Assembly (NCBI GenBank): GCA_033064195.1
Contig: JARBJD010000258.1
Coordinates: forward strand, 44,429-108,428
Source of the DNA: Blattamonas nauphoetae
Taxonomy: Eukaryota > Preaxostyla > Oxymonadida
DNA: 64,000 nt
Reading direction: 5' to 3'
Part shown: positions 1 to 15,949 of the stretch, piece after piece
Layout of the letters: every line of letters begins with the position of its first letter
Numbering within the stretch: position 1 is the stretch's first letter
The notes under the pieces: model-generated
Seen by the model: only the letters and a program-made list of their open reading frames with translations
The model's database searches: none
Told to the model about the DNA's origin: nothing
Position numbers and translations under genes: made by a program

Positions 1-1270
1 TCAGATCTGTATTTTCGAACAATTATCACTTAATATAAAACAAGGACTGCTATATCAACCATTTTTGCCGTTTTTCCTCTTTGGAACCAACAGACACAAA
101 CAACGGATTACTTTCAAGAATGACGTCATTCGAGACGGCTCTAGTACAAACTGTTTGGTGAAGATGCAACAACAACTTTCATTTTGGACTCACCACTGTC
201 TTCCCACCTTTAATCCAACTTTATCATCATCAGTCGTTCAACAGTCTGATTCGCAATCGCGATGTGAACAGGCAGTCATACCGTGTTTCATGGATATTTT
301 ATCTTCGATATCCCTTCATTTTTCAGAATAAATGAAATATTGCGCCTGAAAATACGGTAGAACATCTTTGATGCATCCCAAAATCAGCTCTCTGAATCAA
401 ACTCTCTTCATATCGTATTTTCAACGAGTTCAGTCCGTCTTGTCACCTTTATGAACAAAAACAGTGTGTTATTGTCCCTTTTTAGAATATTATTCATTTT
501 TCTCTCCAGTGCAGACAGGTCTCGCTCCATCCTGCACGAAGCTGAGAATTTTTCGGAATTTCACTGTTTACGATCTGAATCTTAACAGCAACATGAATGG
601 ATGTGTTTTCCTTCAAGGCATGATATCAAAGTCAGCTTATCACAAGCTCGAAATGAACGAAATCACATCCAAATCACACCAATCTCAACCATGATACTCG
701 CCACAACGCATCACCATATTTCATGAGACTGTGGAAGAGAAACAGTCGAGAGAAGGTAAGGAAGGAATGCTGACGTCAGAATCGGAAAGAAGAAGATGAC
801 TGGATGAATGACGATTAAAGCGGAATATCTGACAGACAGGATCTTCTTATGACGCCAGGAGGATATTCTCGGATTCAAGAAACAGACTCAGTCCTATTCA
901 ACACATCAACCAACTCTATGTTCAGATCCGGTTGATCATTCACCCTTAATAATTTCGTTTCGAACAAGTACGTTGGGTTGCGAAACGGTTGAATCGTTTG
1001 TGAAACAAGTGTATCGTTAATGAAACAGCGAATGTTTATAAACAACGGGATGATGGGTTGCGGAACGATCAACCCGTTTTGCGACAGGTCCATTGTCTTT
1101 GCGAGACAGAAAAAATTAATCACAATAAAACTTCAATAAAACGAATGTATGCTAAAACAACGACAAATACCTCCTAGAACGATCGAGGGAGCTGTTGAAA
1201 GGAAGTCAATCAAGAAATTCATCTACTTCCAGTTGTGATGGAGACATCGAAGACATGTGCTGAAACAAAG
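1..1270. other. left flank, no supportable gene
   Basis: Only short open frames without recognisable domains are present. Around 960-1080 there is a loose run of related short motifs of the form GTTGCGAAAC / GTTGCGGAACG, imperfectly repeated. I see no gene, RNA or clear repeat boundary here. Confidence 0.5.
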
Positions 1271-1274
1271 CACT

Positions 1275-2057
1275 TCAGTCGGAAATATTGTAAGCTTTGT
1301 GACGGCAGAGTGAACAAATCGAGTTTTGGATCCAATTTCCATAAAACCCTTCAAAATCACTGAGACATAGCAAATCGAGGATATCTGCAACACCTTCCGA
1401 ATGCAGTAATCGAATAACCTCATCATTGTTAGATCGTTCTTTTGGAGACGCATTTTGCTGTTCTTTGATGATCTGAATCAGTGGTTGAATGATAGACCAT
1501 AAAGCATAATTATCCTCTTCATCTTGAGGCATACCGATGTATGCCATGTGTAAGTTGCACGAAGAGGAGATGTCTTTGAGAGGGAGAGATGTCACTGACA
1601 GACGGAGGAGATGACCCAAGATAAGCCCTATATCTTTGCGAACTGTCGAATCGTCAATGATGTTCCGATATTGAATGAGAGAAGTAAGATGTTGCTTCCG
1701 AAGGTCTACAAAAGATGGAGAATCGTTTGATTCAATGGTATTGAGTTGTACAGTAATCGCAAGTGTCCGGAGAACTTCGGAATTAAGATGAAACGATGAA
1801 AATGGCGCAAGGGATGTCGTACTGAGAGATAGTAGTTTTGGGAAGAGATTTGAACACAGAACTGTTTGTTGAGTGCGTGCGTCACCATTATAGACACGTT
1901 GTTGAACTTTTTTGGCTTCAACCGCAGCAAAAAACGCTTCATGAATTTGGAGAGAAGATTTTTCTTTCCTTATTCGGCCTTTTTGCTTCTTGACGTGAGA
2001 TTTGTCTTTGTGCTTGATGGAAGCGGTGGATGGAGAAGTTGTATGAGAATTACCCAT
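1275..2057 (-). CDS. hypothetical ARM-like helical protein, MGNS N-terminus
   Basis: Single-exon frame of 260 aa starting at ATG 2057. The N-terminus MGNSHTTSPS fits an N-myristoylation signal (Gly2, small residue at 6), followed by a Lys-rich stretch (about residues 15-35). The rest is leucine-rich helical sequence without transmembrane segments. The C-terminal part (LLHSEGVADILDLLCLS) has the look of an ARM/HEAT helix pair, so a scaffold bound to membrane by lipid is a reasonable guess; this is inference. It is divergent to the nucleotidyltransferase gene, with 258 bp between the start codons. No intron is needed, but an extra short 3' exon cannot be excluded. I do not recognise the family. 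Confidence 0.6.
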   Translation of the reverse strand: MGNSHTTSPSTASIKHKDKSHVKKQKGRIRKEKSSLQIHEAFFAAVEAKKVQQRVYNGDARTQQTVLCSNLFPKLLSLSTTSLAPFSSFHLNSEVLRTLAITVQLNTIESNDSPSFVDLRKQHLTSLIQYRNIIDDSTVRKDIGLILGHLLRLSVTSLPLKDISSSCNLHMAYIGMPQDEEDNYALWSIIQPLIQIIKEQQNASPKERSNNDEVIRLLHSEGVADILDLLCLSDFEGFYGNWIQNSICSLCRHKAYNISD

Positions 2058-2315
2058 TTAAAGAGAGGTAGAGATTAATGTTCGGATGAGAATCGGGTAA
2101 TAATTCAACAGAAGAGATGACTAAGTTTTTTTATTGATCTTAACCCAACCTTCAAGTTCCTGCATTTCTCCGAGAAGCATGTTAAAATTCCTCTCTGATG
2201 GATCAACTCAGAGTTTAGTATTTCATCCATTTTCTGTTCTGTTTAGATAAATTTCTCTGAATGATTGATTGAGGAGGTTCTGAGATTTTTGTTGTGGATC
2301 TGATCTAATCATCTG
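2058..2315. promoter_or_regulatory. divergent intergenic region
   Basis: 258 bp lie between the start codons of two divergent genes and must hold both promoters. It is AT-rich with T-runs; no named promoter element is recognised. Confidence 0.4.
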
Positions 2316-3875
2316 ATGATACGTCTGCCACCTCCATTGTCCAATGATCCTACACTTGTAAATGATTATCATCAGTCGTCTGGTGATGATTTATTAACGA
2401 AGAGTATCATACAACCTCCGAAATCGATCCAGGATGACACCGAACAAGAATCTCGATTCACTTGGAGACCGATCATCACTCTCCCTCCAAAAGAACAAGT
2501 CCAGACAAAACAGCTCATGATTGCAAGACCTCCCATCCAATCATCACCCAAAGAACAAGCCCAAACATTCGCCATCAAACTGGCCAACTCACAAACCATT
2601 TCCATTCCCATGAGACTAGGTCAGAGAAGGAACAAAAACCAAAAGTCAAGAGGACCCCGTACTCAGAGAGTTCGGACATCCTCTGTTCTCCCTCAAATAA
2701 TAGGTCCTCTTCCTCCACTGCAGGTTGTTATCCCACCCTCTCCAAAGTGCCAGGCATCGGCGTCGCTCGAAGCGGAGATCGACATTATTGTGAATCAGCC
2801 GACGTTTGCTGCCTCCCAGGAGAATCTCAATGCAATTGAAGACGCACGACAACGAATTGAAGCAACCATCAAAGAAATTGTTCCAGAAGTGACAGACGTT
2901 GTCTTGTTTGGGTCGGGCAGCTCGACTGTGATGTCCTCCAACTCTGACCTCGACTTTTGTCTCACATTCAGATGCAACGACAAAGGTGAGCCTGCCATTC
3001 CATACGAAACCGCTCTCAATCGACTCCACAAACGCTTTGGTTATGGTCACCGGATGAAGGACTTGATCACAATCAATGAATATGTGAGGTGGGCTCGTGT
3101 TCCTGTTCTGAAGTGTCATGCAATGCTCCCGATTTGGTCACCGGAACAGACTGGTTCAGCCGAGCCCAACACCAAAGTCAGTTTCGACATTGTTTCATCG
3201 AACTTTCTCGGTGTGCAGAACAGTCGACTCATCCGAACGTATACAGAGTGTGATGAACGTGTGCGACTGTTCCTGCTGCTGGTGAAGAAGTGGGCGAAGG
3301 GATGGGGAATTGGAGATGCGAGTCAACAAACCTTGAGCAGCTACGGGTGGAACTTGATCTGTCTCTCGTATCTCCAGGCATGCACTCCACCCATCATTCC
3401 CAATCTCCAATCTGAGGCCTACATTACAGCTTCCAACCCTGACCTCGTCGTCGACTTGAACATCGAGGGAAAAGAGTGTAGGTTCAGTCGAGATTCCCAG
3501 CCGTGGAAGTCGCGAGCTCCTGGTCTCCTGCCCAATCCTGACGACCCCCTTCAGACCGAAGATCCTCGTCCAGTCAACACAACATCACTCGCTCAGCTGT
3601 TTGTGAATTTCATGGAGTTCTTGTCCAACTCCTACACAAACGAGATCGCTTTCTCCATCAAACACGGTGCTCTCTGCACAACAAACTCTATCGAGCATCT
3701 TCTCTTCTACAGGAATCCAGTCCCTCTGTTCATCATTGTCGATCCATTCGATATAGGGAGAAATGTAGGCGTCCAGATTAACAAAGAAACAAAGGTCATT
3801 TCTGCCATCAAGCAGACATTCGCTAAGATTCTCGGTGGATCTCATCTTTCTTCCATTTTGTCATATTCTTCATGA
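2316..3875 (+). CDS. non-canonical poly(A) polymerase / terminal uridylyltransferase (Cid1/TRF4 type)
   Basis: 519 aa in one exon. Residues 1-150 are a basic, proline-rich, probably disordered leader. The nucleotidyltransferase domain begins near 165 and carries the Pol-beta signature: LFGSGSS (about 196-202), then SDLDF with catalytic Asp211 and Asp213, and the third carboxylate Asp291 in SFDI. The central helical domain follows, and the PAP-associated domain starts near 421 (LAQLFVNFMEFL) with the nucleotide-recognition segment VDPFDIGRNVG near 475. Proteins of this family add A or U tails to RNA 3' ends; nuclear TRF4-like enzymes work with exosome cofactors and Cid1-like ones uridylate mRNA. 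No RNA-binding domain or zinc knuckle is visible, so which substrate class applies is open. The stop lies 59 bp before the next start codon. Confidence 0.9.
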   Translation: MIRLPPPLSNDPTLVNDYHQSSGDDLLTKSIIQPPKSIQDDTEQESRFTWRPIITLPPKEQVQTKQLMIARPPIQSSPKEQAQTFAIKLANSQTISIPMRLGQRRNKNQKSRGPRTQRVRTSSVLPQIIGPLPPLQVVIPPSPKCQASASLEAEIDIIVNQPTFAASQENLNAIEDARQRIEATIKEIVPEVTDVVLFGSGSSTVMSSNSDLDFCLTFRCNDKGEPAIPYETALNRLHKRFGYGHRMKDLITINEYVRWARVPVLKCHAMLPIWSPEQTGSAEPNTKVSFDIVSSNFLGVQNSRLIRTYTECDERVRLFLLLVKKWAKGWGIGDASQQTLSSYGWNLICLSYLQACTPPIIPNLQSEAYITASNPDLVVDLNIEGKECRFSRDSQPWKSRAPGLLPNPDDPLQTEDPRPVNTTSLAQLFVNFMEFLSNSYTNEIAFSIKHGALCTTNSIEHLLFYRNPVPLFIIVDPFDIGRNVGVQINKETKVISAIKQTFAKILGGSHLSSILSYSS

Positions 3876-3934
3876 TTGTTTCATTTTCAATTCACGATCA
3901 ACCCTTTCATAAACTTTTTTCTAAGACACAAACC

Positions 3935-9069
<5,135 letters not shown>

Positions 9070-9346
9070 TCGGGTCTGTCCCACTGTTTATTGTTTGTTC
9101 TCACTTCATCTGTGTATTAGTCGAGTTCCCATCTTATGGATACTTATTTTACCATCCACTTTGCGTTTCGGGATTTCTTCTTTTCATACTTGTTTAATTC
9201 TTGTTCAGCCTTGCTGAACACTCTCCGACATTTCTTTTTTATATTTTTTCTCTCAAGAAATTTCCATCAAAGAAGAAAACGACAAAAACTGAAGAACATA
9301 GTGAAATTATGACATTATGAGAATAAAATCAGATAAAAACAAGAGT

Positions 9347-10590
9347 TTAGTGCTTCTTGTAGAGCTTGAAAAATGATTCGCGGAAGTTTGTGGAGTAGAA
9401 ATCGACCAATGTTCCGATGTCACGCACGAGATACTCAAAGAGAGTTGCTTCGATTATGCTCATGATCTTATTGATCAGATCGATGAATGGTTTTCCGGGA
9501 TCCATAAGGGTTGTGAAGTAAGTGTACCATTCGAGGAAGAAAGAGATCTTTTCGAGGAGAGCGCGAAGATGCATGTGATACTCAAAAGAGTTCCTTAAAG
9601 AAAGAAGATAAGGTGAAAAGGTGATTCAGACGATGCTTGAGCTGAAAGATTTTGCATTTTCTTGGCAATATCAGCAAGATTTCCTTTGACTGTTCTTTCT
9701 GTCTTTTTTGTTGCCCAATTTGGATTGACAATGACTGAAACATGCTTAGAGATTGCTGATGCACCCCGCTCCAGACCATCAAGAATAATAATTAAAACGG
9801 AACGGGAGGAGGGGAATTGTGTGGTAAAATCTATTCCATAAAGAAGATCAAAGAGAGAGAGGGCTTCCCGGATAAATGCGTCCTTATCCGACATTTGAGG
9901 GACCTTGCAGTCCTTAGAATTCCTGCAAAAATTACGATGGAAGGAAGAAACCAGAATGATGGTGTTAAATAGACTCGAGGTGATATCCATGCCCCATCTG
10001 AGATGCTCTTCTTGATATTTCTGGCAAACCAGAACAATTTAAGTGTGTGGTCTTTTGGAGGTATTGATGGTTCCTAAAGAAAGATGAGTAATGTTGTGCC
10101 AAACATCAGCAGGGAAAGGTTGATCAATAAAACGGATCTTTGAAACATCTTTGTCAATTCCGAAAGACGCTGGATCATATGCTAAAAATAAAGTTTACCG
10201 ATATATCAACAAATCATTCACACAAGGAACATTTGCACGATCCAATTTCTTGCCAAATTGAGTGCTTCCTCCAGCTTTTGACGTATCCTGTTTCTCCCCT
10301 GGTTTTTTTGAACAATTTTTTTCGATCATGGTGAGGAGAGAAGAAGAGAGTAGTTTTGATAATGCTGGCACGTTGAGGTAAGAACCTTCCTGGACCACCA
10401 CATCGATCAGAGCTTCTAACCGATCACGATATATATTGGAAAACATTGAGGTAATTGTTGTTTGGCGTTCATCGCATTCTGAGAGAGATTCCTGCATTAG
10501 AAGGATAGCATCAGCATAATGTGCGATGGCTTGTTGATATTGCTCTGAAGGAGATGAATTGGTGGAAAGAACGAAAGATACGCTCTCCAT
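9347..10590 (-). CDS. unrecognised conserved-looking helical protein, five exons
   Basis: Exons 10590-10224, 10181-10105, 10073-9952, 9922-9632 and 9593-9347 join in frame through introns of 42, 31, 29 and 38 nt, giving 367 aa. Each junction is GT-AG and each brings together frames that were otherwise broken by stops, so the model is well supported. The protein is helical throughout: an N-terminal region like a helical bundle (EQYQQAIAHYADAILLMQES), a middle segment with aromatic residues (KLFWFARNIKKSISDGAW) and a C-terminal hydrophobic/amphipathic part (SFEYHMHLRALLEKISFFLEW). No signal peptide, zinc motif or catalytic motif is seen. It is divergent from CTU2 with 81 bp between starts. I could not name the family; a subunit of a larger complex is a guess only. 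Confidence 0.7.
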
Positions 10591-10671
10591 CAAATGAAAC
10601 TGCTTTATCAGCGATTTCCTTCGCTCGTTGGACGTTTGTCATTGATCAACCCACGCCATCGCATCATCATC
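10591..10671. promoter_or_regulatory. 81-bp divergent promoter between CTU2 and the orphan gene
   Basis: Only 81 bp separate the two start codons, so both 5' leaders and any core promoter must fit in this interval or overlap the coding sequence. No motif is recognised. Confidence 0.4.
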
Positions 10672-11979
10672 ATGTTCGCTCAACTTCCTCCGATTGTTGT
10701 TCCAAATCCTCCTCCTCTTTGCTACCTATGTAAAACTCTTCCAGCAGAGATCAATATTCGTGAAAAAGATTTTGCATGCCGGTGTGAATCATTTTTATTC
10801 GAGTCACCTTGGACCCCTCAACAGTTCATGTTTCTGCAATAGATTCCGTCATTCATTTCGGCGTGGGATAAGTACTTTCATTGACAAGAAGCCAACGATT
10901 AAAACATGTTTTGTCTTCGATAACACTCCTTCTTCACGCGCCACCATATTGCTCCTCTATGAAACCGTAAAACACTCTTTCAGAAAACAACTTCGGTTTT
11001 CTGGAGAAATTGTTGATGTTACTCCATTTGGTTTTGATCATAATAATGATAGAATCGACATTCCATCATCGACATCCTTCTTGAACCTTATCTCCTCAAA
11101 TTCGGATATTATCATTCATCATCCTCACGTAGATGCGTTTCTCTCAACATTTTCACCTCAAATTTCACCTGACATGCCCAGTTCATCAGAGAATCAATCA
11201 CCAAATCTCATGACTACACTTTCACCAATGATCTCTCGTCATATTGGAGTACGAGTGCTAATAAATCGCTTCTTGCAACAATTTGCACAAGAAAATGGGT
11301 ATTCTCTCTTTTTGTTGAGATCGTTCAGCTTTGATGCCATCATCCAGCCGGATACTTGCACATCGCTCGCACTTGCTTCCATTGAATCGGTTTGTCTTGG
11401 CGCTGGGGTCTGCAGCACCGAGGCAAGTGATAATATGTGTTTTCCTCTCGACAAGGCGCAATCACATGAAGTTATCTTCTTTCTGAAACACCGTCACGAA
11501 ATCCCCATCCCTGACCTCTCATCGAAAAAGAAGAAAAAGGCTGGCAAGATGAGACTTGACCCAGAAGCCGAAGAAGCGATTGAGAAAGAGAAAGCCGCAA
11601 AAATCCAGCAGGAAATTGACACAGACCCATTCGCTTCTGATTCGGCTCAGTTCTGCTCCCAATTTGAGATTCCGGTGCAGAAACCAACCGACAAGAGCCA
11701 GCTTCTTCAAAAGACTATTGTTGATCTCCTCTGTGATCTTCGGAAGGAGGGATTTGATCAGACGGTTGACGTTGTCAACGCAACTGTCGCCAAACTCGAC
11801 CAAAAATCTGTTGTCATCCCATCAGCCCTTGAAGCAATGTTTAATCACTCCCAAACGGGGTAATTCAAGATGATATCTCTCTTTTTATCAGTGGTGGGCC
11901 GATATTAGTCGAAAGATTCTTCGATTTGGGCAGTGTGAGAGAAGACAAAGAAGACTCGGCGGAAAATGCACTTAATTGA
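10672..11979 (+). CDS. CTU2: cytoplasmic tRNA 2-thiolation protein 2
   Basis: Exon 1 10672-10781, intron 10782-10824 (43 nt), exon 2 10825-11859, probable intron 11860-11891 (32 nt), exon 3 to TGA 11979, about 410 aa. The first intron joins CYLCKTLPAEINIREKDFAC to RSCFCNRFRHSFR, recreating the N-terminal zinc site C-x2-C...C-x2-C and the following FR motif typical of CTU2/Ncs2. The PP-loop-like start is degenerate (FVFDNTPSSRATILL), as usual for this non-catalytic subunit; the segment with QENGY and CTSLALASIESVCLGAG matches the family's adenylation-fold core. CTU2 pairs with CTU1 and takes sulphur from URM1 to thiolate U34 of tRNA in the cytosol. The second, C-terminal CxxC zinc site of animal and yeast proteins is not visible. 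If the last intron is not real the protein ends at 11863. Confidence 0.82.
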
Positions 11980-12096
11980 TCATTTCAATTGCTTCGAACA
12001 GAAAAAAGTTGAAAATGAACATTGTGAAATGATTCGGAGAAGAAATTTGAACACACAAAAGCTCTGAACAGGCATTTCATTCATTTTTGGAGAAGG

Positions 12097-13726
12097 TTAT
12101 AAACGCTTGTTCGACGCAGATTTTCGGGCAGATCGGATGGAAAATACTCCGAGAAGAAGGATAGTCTGAAAAGATTAGGAAATATGACGGCATACAGACG
12201 CAAATAGGAGGAAATAGAGTTTTGCTTGATTTGCTGTTTTCTCAATGACATCCTGAAACTGTGAAAAGAGTTCCTGGAGTGCTGACAGTTCGTTTATTCC
12301 AAGAACATCCTTTTTCAGTTGGTTAACACTCTTCTTCACAGAGTCAAGGAGGACAATCAGGTCATCGTATGAGTTGGACACGGCAGCGCTCATTGATGTC
12401 GTAATTTGGAGTTCAACATCGGCTATCTTCGCCTGAAGTTCCTCTAGATCGTTTCGTGGTTGTGTTTCGGTTGTTTGAGCAACCGTGACGATGGAATCAA
12501 GTTCAGTGAAACCAGCAAGCATGTCGTTTTGTTTGAGATAAGAAATCTCCTTCTGAGAAGATGACGAAGAAGGAGTCTTCGACAGTTGGGATTGAACCTG
12601 TTTGATCTTATTTTCCAACGCTGTGAGTTCTGTGTTCAGTTCTTGCAAGACTTGTTTGAGTTCTGGATTTGTCTGACTTGAAATGGGTGGTGCATCTCCA
12701 CGATGGGTTCGAGGGAAAGTGGTATGAGGTGAGCGGCTTTTGGGATCTGTGCTCTGCGGCTCGTCTCGTTTAATGGCTGATTTAGTAAAGACATCCGTTG
12801 GATGAGTATGGACAGGTGTGGTGATTGAAGTTGAGTATAAAACATGTTCATCGAATACATCTCCAGTGGAAGCTGAAAAGCCAAAATAATAGCCACTTGG
12901 GAGATCGAGATCAGTCACGCAGAAGAGTGGTTTCATCTGCTTCCCATCGAACAATTCTGGGGCGTCACCCGGTTGCGAAGCATAAGATCGGGAATGTCTT
13001 GATCGGAGTTGTTCTGTGGAGAAAACACTGAGGGTTCTGTTGGAGTATATCACGCGAAAGTGGGCAGGAGATTTCGAGTTTCGAAATTCACAGATGCATC
13101 CTGCGAGCTCTTGCGTAATGCCATCATTATCATGATCATACACTTTGGTACCATCATTCATCATTGCCTAAAGGTGTGAAAAAAGTGAGAGGAAACGAGT
13201 ATGTAAGGATTATTTCTTTGAAGAAATGACGGATGAAACAGATGAAACTCAAACCTCTTATTATCATTATCATAGACATCAAGTATAACTGACAGTCCAG
13301 TCCATTTGTCAGCAGCACCATATACTGGCCCTTCCGAGAGAGGTTGTTGGGTGTACCAGAAGGCCATTCCCTCTAAACGAAGTTATTCTGAAAGAAAAAG
13401 TGTCAAACCGCCTCCAACACGTCCTGAACCACTAATCTATGGTGATGAGATTCATGATTGAGATTGATGATGGCTGGAATGAAAAACACCTTGATTGAGA
13501 ATGTGGCTTCCCATTCTGATTGGAAGGAAGGTTGGAATGAATAGAGCAGGCCCCTCGAAGACGGAGAGAGAGGTGTCAATGAAACTTGTTCGTTTGTGAC
13601 TGAAGCCCTTCCGCCTGTCCTCCATCGATCGAATCCAGAGTCACGACCAGTGAGGAGAGGGGGATGAAGGTAAATGATGTCAAGACTAAAACTGATAGAG
13701 ACAAAGGAGAGGACAGAGAGAATCAT
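12097..13726 (-). CDS. L-type lectin cargo receptor (ERGIC-53/VIP36 family)
   Basis: Six exons: 13726-13490, 13436-13409, 13372-13255, 13215-13197, 13167-12196, 12165-12097; introns of 53, 36, 39, 29 and 30 nt; 480 aa. An N-terminal signal peptide (MILSVLSFVSISFS) leads into the lectin beta-sandwich. Family landmarks are kept: SGSGRVGGEGMAFWY, GPVYGAADKWTGL, DVYDNDNKRNNPY (metal and sugar ligands), YDHDNDG with the ligand His, LAGCICEFRN, and LPSGYYFGFSASTGD. After this come a linker, a coiled coil (ELKQVLQELNTELTALENK) and helices, then one membrane span (YFLLFASTILLLGVF) and a short basic tail ending KRL. Such type I proteins bind high-mannose glycans in the ER lumen and carry cargo to the Golgi. 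The tail lacks the classical KKFF, though it is basic. The last exon is needed to give the membrane span. Confidence 0.9.
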
Positions 13727-14270
13727 GTCAACGATGAGGTTGGCCGGAGCCGACTTTAGCTGGAAATTGTAATGGGGAAAAACACATGAGGTCATTTCCT
13801 CACCTTTCACAAACAGAATCACTTGGTGTTTATAAATTTGTGGAAGAAGGTTGGAAACTTCCATATTTTCGAAGGGAGAAGGTCGAATACACTTGAAACC
13901 TACACACAAGATATCCTCACTGCTCCTAAGTATTTGTGTTGGGCATGATCAATTCACTCAAAGTTCACTGAACCCCCACAAGAGAGAAACCGGGACGATT
14001 CGTCTCTGGCATCTTCCCAAAGCAAAAATGCGAATAGAATATTCTATACCAACTTCAACTGCTTCTCATCCGTGAAGCCTCATAGATGTGGGACACAAAA
14101 GATTTTGGAGACATATTTCACATTTCATCATAAATACGTAACAAGGACAGTTGTAGAGTGAAGGAGAGATTGCAGGAAGCTTATTACACCACCTAAAGGA
14201 GTGTGAACTCAATTGGAGATGCTCGGGAATCTCATTTCTTTTCTCATTTGTTATGGGTTGATCTCGATTC

Positions 14271-14805
14271 TCAAATTGACGATTTCCACACGGTATCGAA
14301 AAAATCATCAATAAAAACTGAATGAAAACACGTGTGAAATGGATGAAGTCGACATGAACGTGATCCGTCCTTCAATTGGAGAGATCTCTTTCTGCGTCCA
14401 TAATCGGAGTAGGACGACATGTTATCTCTGTGCTTGCCTAAATTTGTGAAGAGAATGAAAAATAAGGAATGAGAAAGAGAGCAAACGTGCAAAACACAGA
14501 AAAGAGGCTGGATCGGTTCGGATTTGTGGAGTGACGAACCTGTTCGTCTAATTTGTTGAATCAACAAAGTTGGATGGATAAACACTGAAAAATGTGAAAA
14601 CGAGAAGGAAATTGAGTGATGAAGGAAATAGGGAGATATTGGCAAGAAAAGTGATGAAACAATTGTTGTGGATAAAAATTGAACAATTGAGTTTTGTATG
14701 ATGGAAAACACACCCGAATCGCATTTCAGCGAACATCAGGTCATTGTCCGTGAGTGGGTTAATCTTGAACACAGGATCCTTGAACGGGGATTTTTGGGCG
14801 GGCAA
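14271..14805 (-). CDS. tentative small multi-exon gene
   Basis: Three coding-looking pieces on the minus strand can be linked by GT-AG introns in frame: one ending FKINPLTDNDLMFAEMRFG, one giving RTGKHRDNMSSYSDYGRRKR, and one giving KDGSLFIDDFFDTVWKSSI before a stop at 14271. The peptide is about 80 aa, charged, with no membrane segment or signal peptide. The start codon is not settled; an ATG near 14860 followed by a further intron is possible. I do not recognise it. It lies upstream of the lectin gene on the same strand, about 540 bp away. Confidence 0.35.
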
Positions 14806-15109
14806 GAGGGGATTTCGGCTTTTTGATCACATCCATTATTGGGTTTCTCAATTTTTTCGGATTCTTCTGATTAGGTTTTCGCCATGTCATCTGAGACATG
14901 GAAGGCGAAACGGATTGTGATATGACTTTTTCCGGAAAACGGATATCTTGTCACATTGATTGCGGGATGATCAGACCTTGATCCTCCTTTCTCCACTTCA
15001 AGACCATTTTACCTTTCCGTTGACTTTTGTAGTGTAAACCGATTAGTTCACGAATCATTTTCACAAATATGAGATCTTAATTGTCTATAGATCGCTCAAA
15101 GAGGGAATT

Positions 15110-15481
15110 ATGTCCCGAAAAAGAATTATGTCCCATGTCTATCACATTCAAACTTTGTTGATTGGGTCAATCCTTGTTCTCCAACTTGCATCAATGTGCC
15201 ACAATTGGCAACACGACCGAGAACTCGCTCGGGAAATGAGAGTGTTTTTGTCAGAGTGGAGATCTCTCATCGATTCCTCCAATGTTGAGACACAACTTCC
15301 CAACAAGGAGATAATCAGAGACCTCATTGACATGGAGAACAGGATTGCACAGCTGCTTGTGAACGGAAAACCCTCACCATATACATTCGCATACACCCCA
15401 TCAGCCATTACAACTTCAAAATCCCAGTATTGCTCAAAACCATTTTCAAATCAATCCCAGAATCGTCCGTGTATTTCGTGA
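15110..15481 (+). CDS. hypothetical 123-aa protein with N-terminal membrane anchor
   Basis: Single open frame from ATG 15110 (a second ATG lies 6 codons in). Residues about 13-30 (IQTLLIGSILVLQLASM) form one hydrophobic segment suited to a signal anchor. It is followed by a helical charged stretch (LAREMRVFLSEWRSLIDSS, LIDMENRIAQLL) that could be a short coiled coil, then a polar tail ending CIS. No family is recognised. The 114 bp after it end at a mobile element, so its 3' region may have been disturbed. Confidence 0.45.
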   Translation: MSRKRIMSHVYHIQTLLIGSILVLQLASMCHNWQHDRELAREMRVFLSEWRSLIDSSNVETQLPNKEIIRDLIDMENRIAQLLVNGKPSPYTFAYTPSAITTSKSQYCSKPFSNQSQNRPCIS

Positions 15482-15594
15482 ACCGAACTGCTTCTGCCAC
15501 ATTTGAAATGATTTAACACTTTTCAGTTTTTGCGTCACGTATATGCAATTTTTTACCTTTCGTTTTGTCAATAAGTCAAACAGTGGACCAAAAC

Positions 15595-15800
15595 GAGTTG
15601 CGCAAATTTTTGGACACTTTTGATCGAATTCACCAGAATTTTGACACCTGAGATTTTCCACCAGAATTTGGACACTTTTGAGTTCTTAAAAACCAGAATT
15701 TGGACACCACCAGATCTTGGACACCTCCGAAGCCGGAGGTGTCAATTGATCAGTTTTGCGAATCACATAAAAGGGTGCGAGCAGAGAGAGAAATGACGAG
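15595..15800 (+). repeat. left TIR of element 1
   Basis: About 205 bp, matching the reverse complement of 17891-18094. It contains several copies of a short motif CCAGAATTT(T)GGACAC and a small hairpin around TCCGAAGCCGGA. Confidence 0.85.
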
Positions 15801-15949
15801 AAACAATGATTTAGAACAAAAACAGATCAATGGGTAGTATATAGTGAGAGGAAGGGTGTTGTTCAGTCGTGGATTTGTGTTCGGCAATAAGTCAACAATA
15901 TAAGGTCTAAAATGAGGAAAGAAGGTAAAATCAAAAAGAACGTCACACA

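Noticed and set aside
65-694. Short plus-strand frames near the left edge
   Set aside because: Under 90 codons, no domain, no splice partners and low-complexity composition.
13403-13909. 168-aa minus frame as a gene of its own
   Set aside because: It is the lectin's first exon plus read-through into the first intron; the real start is the signal-peptide ATG at 13726.
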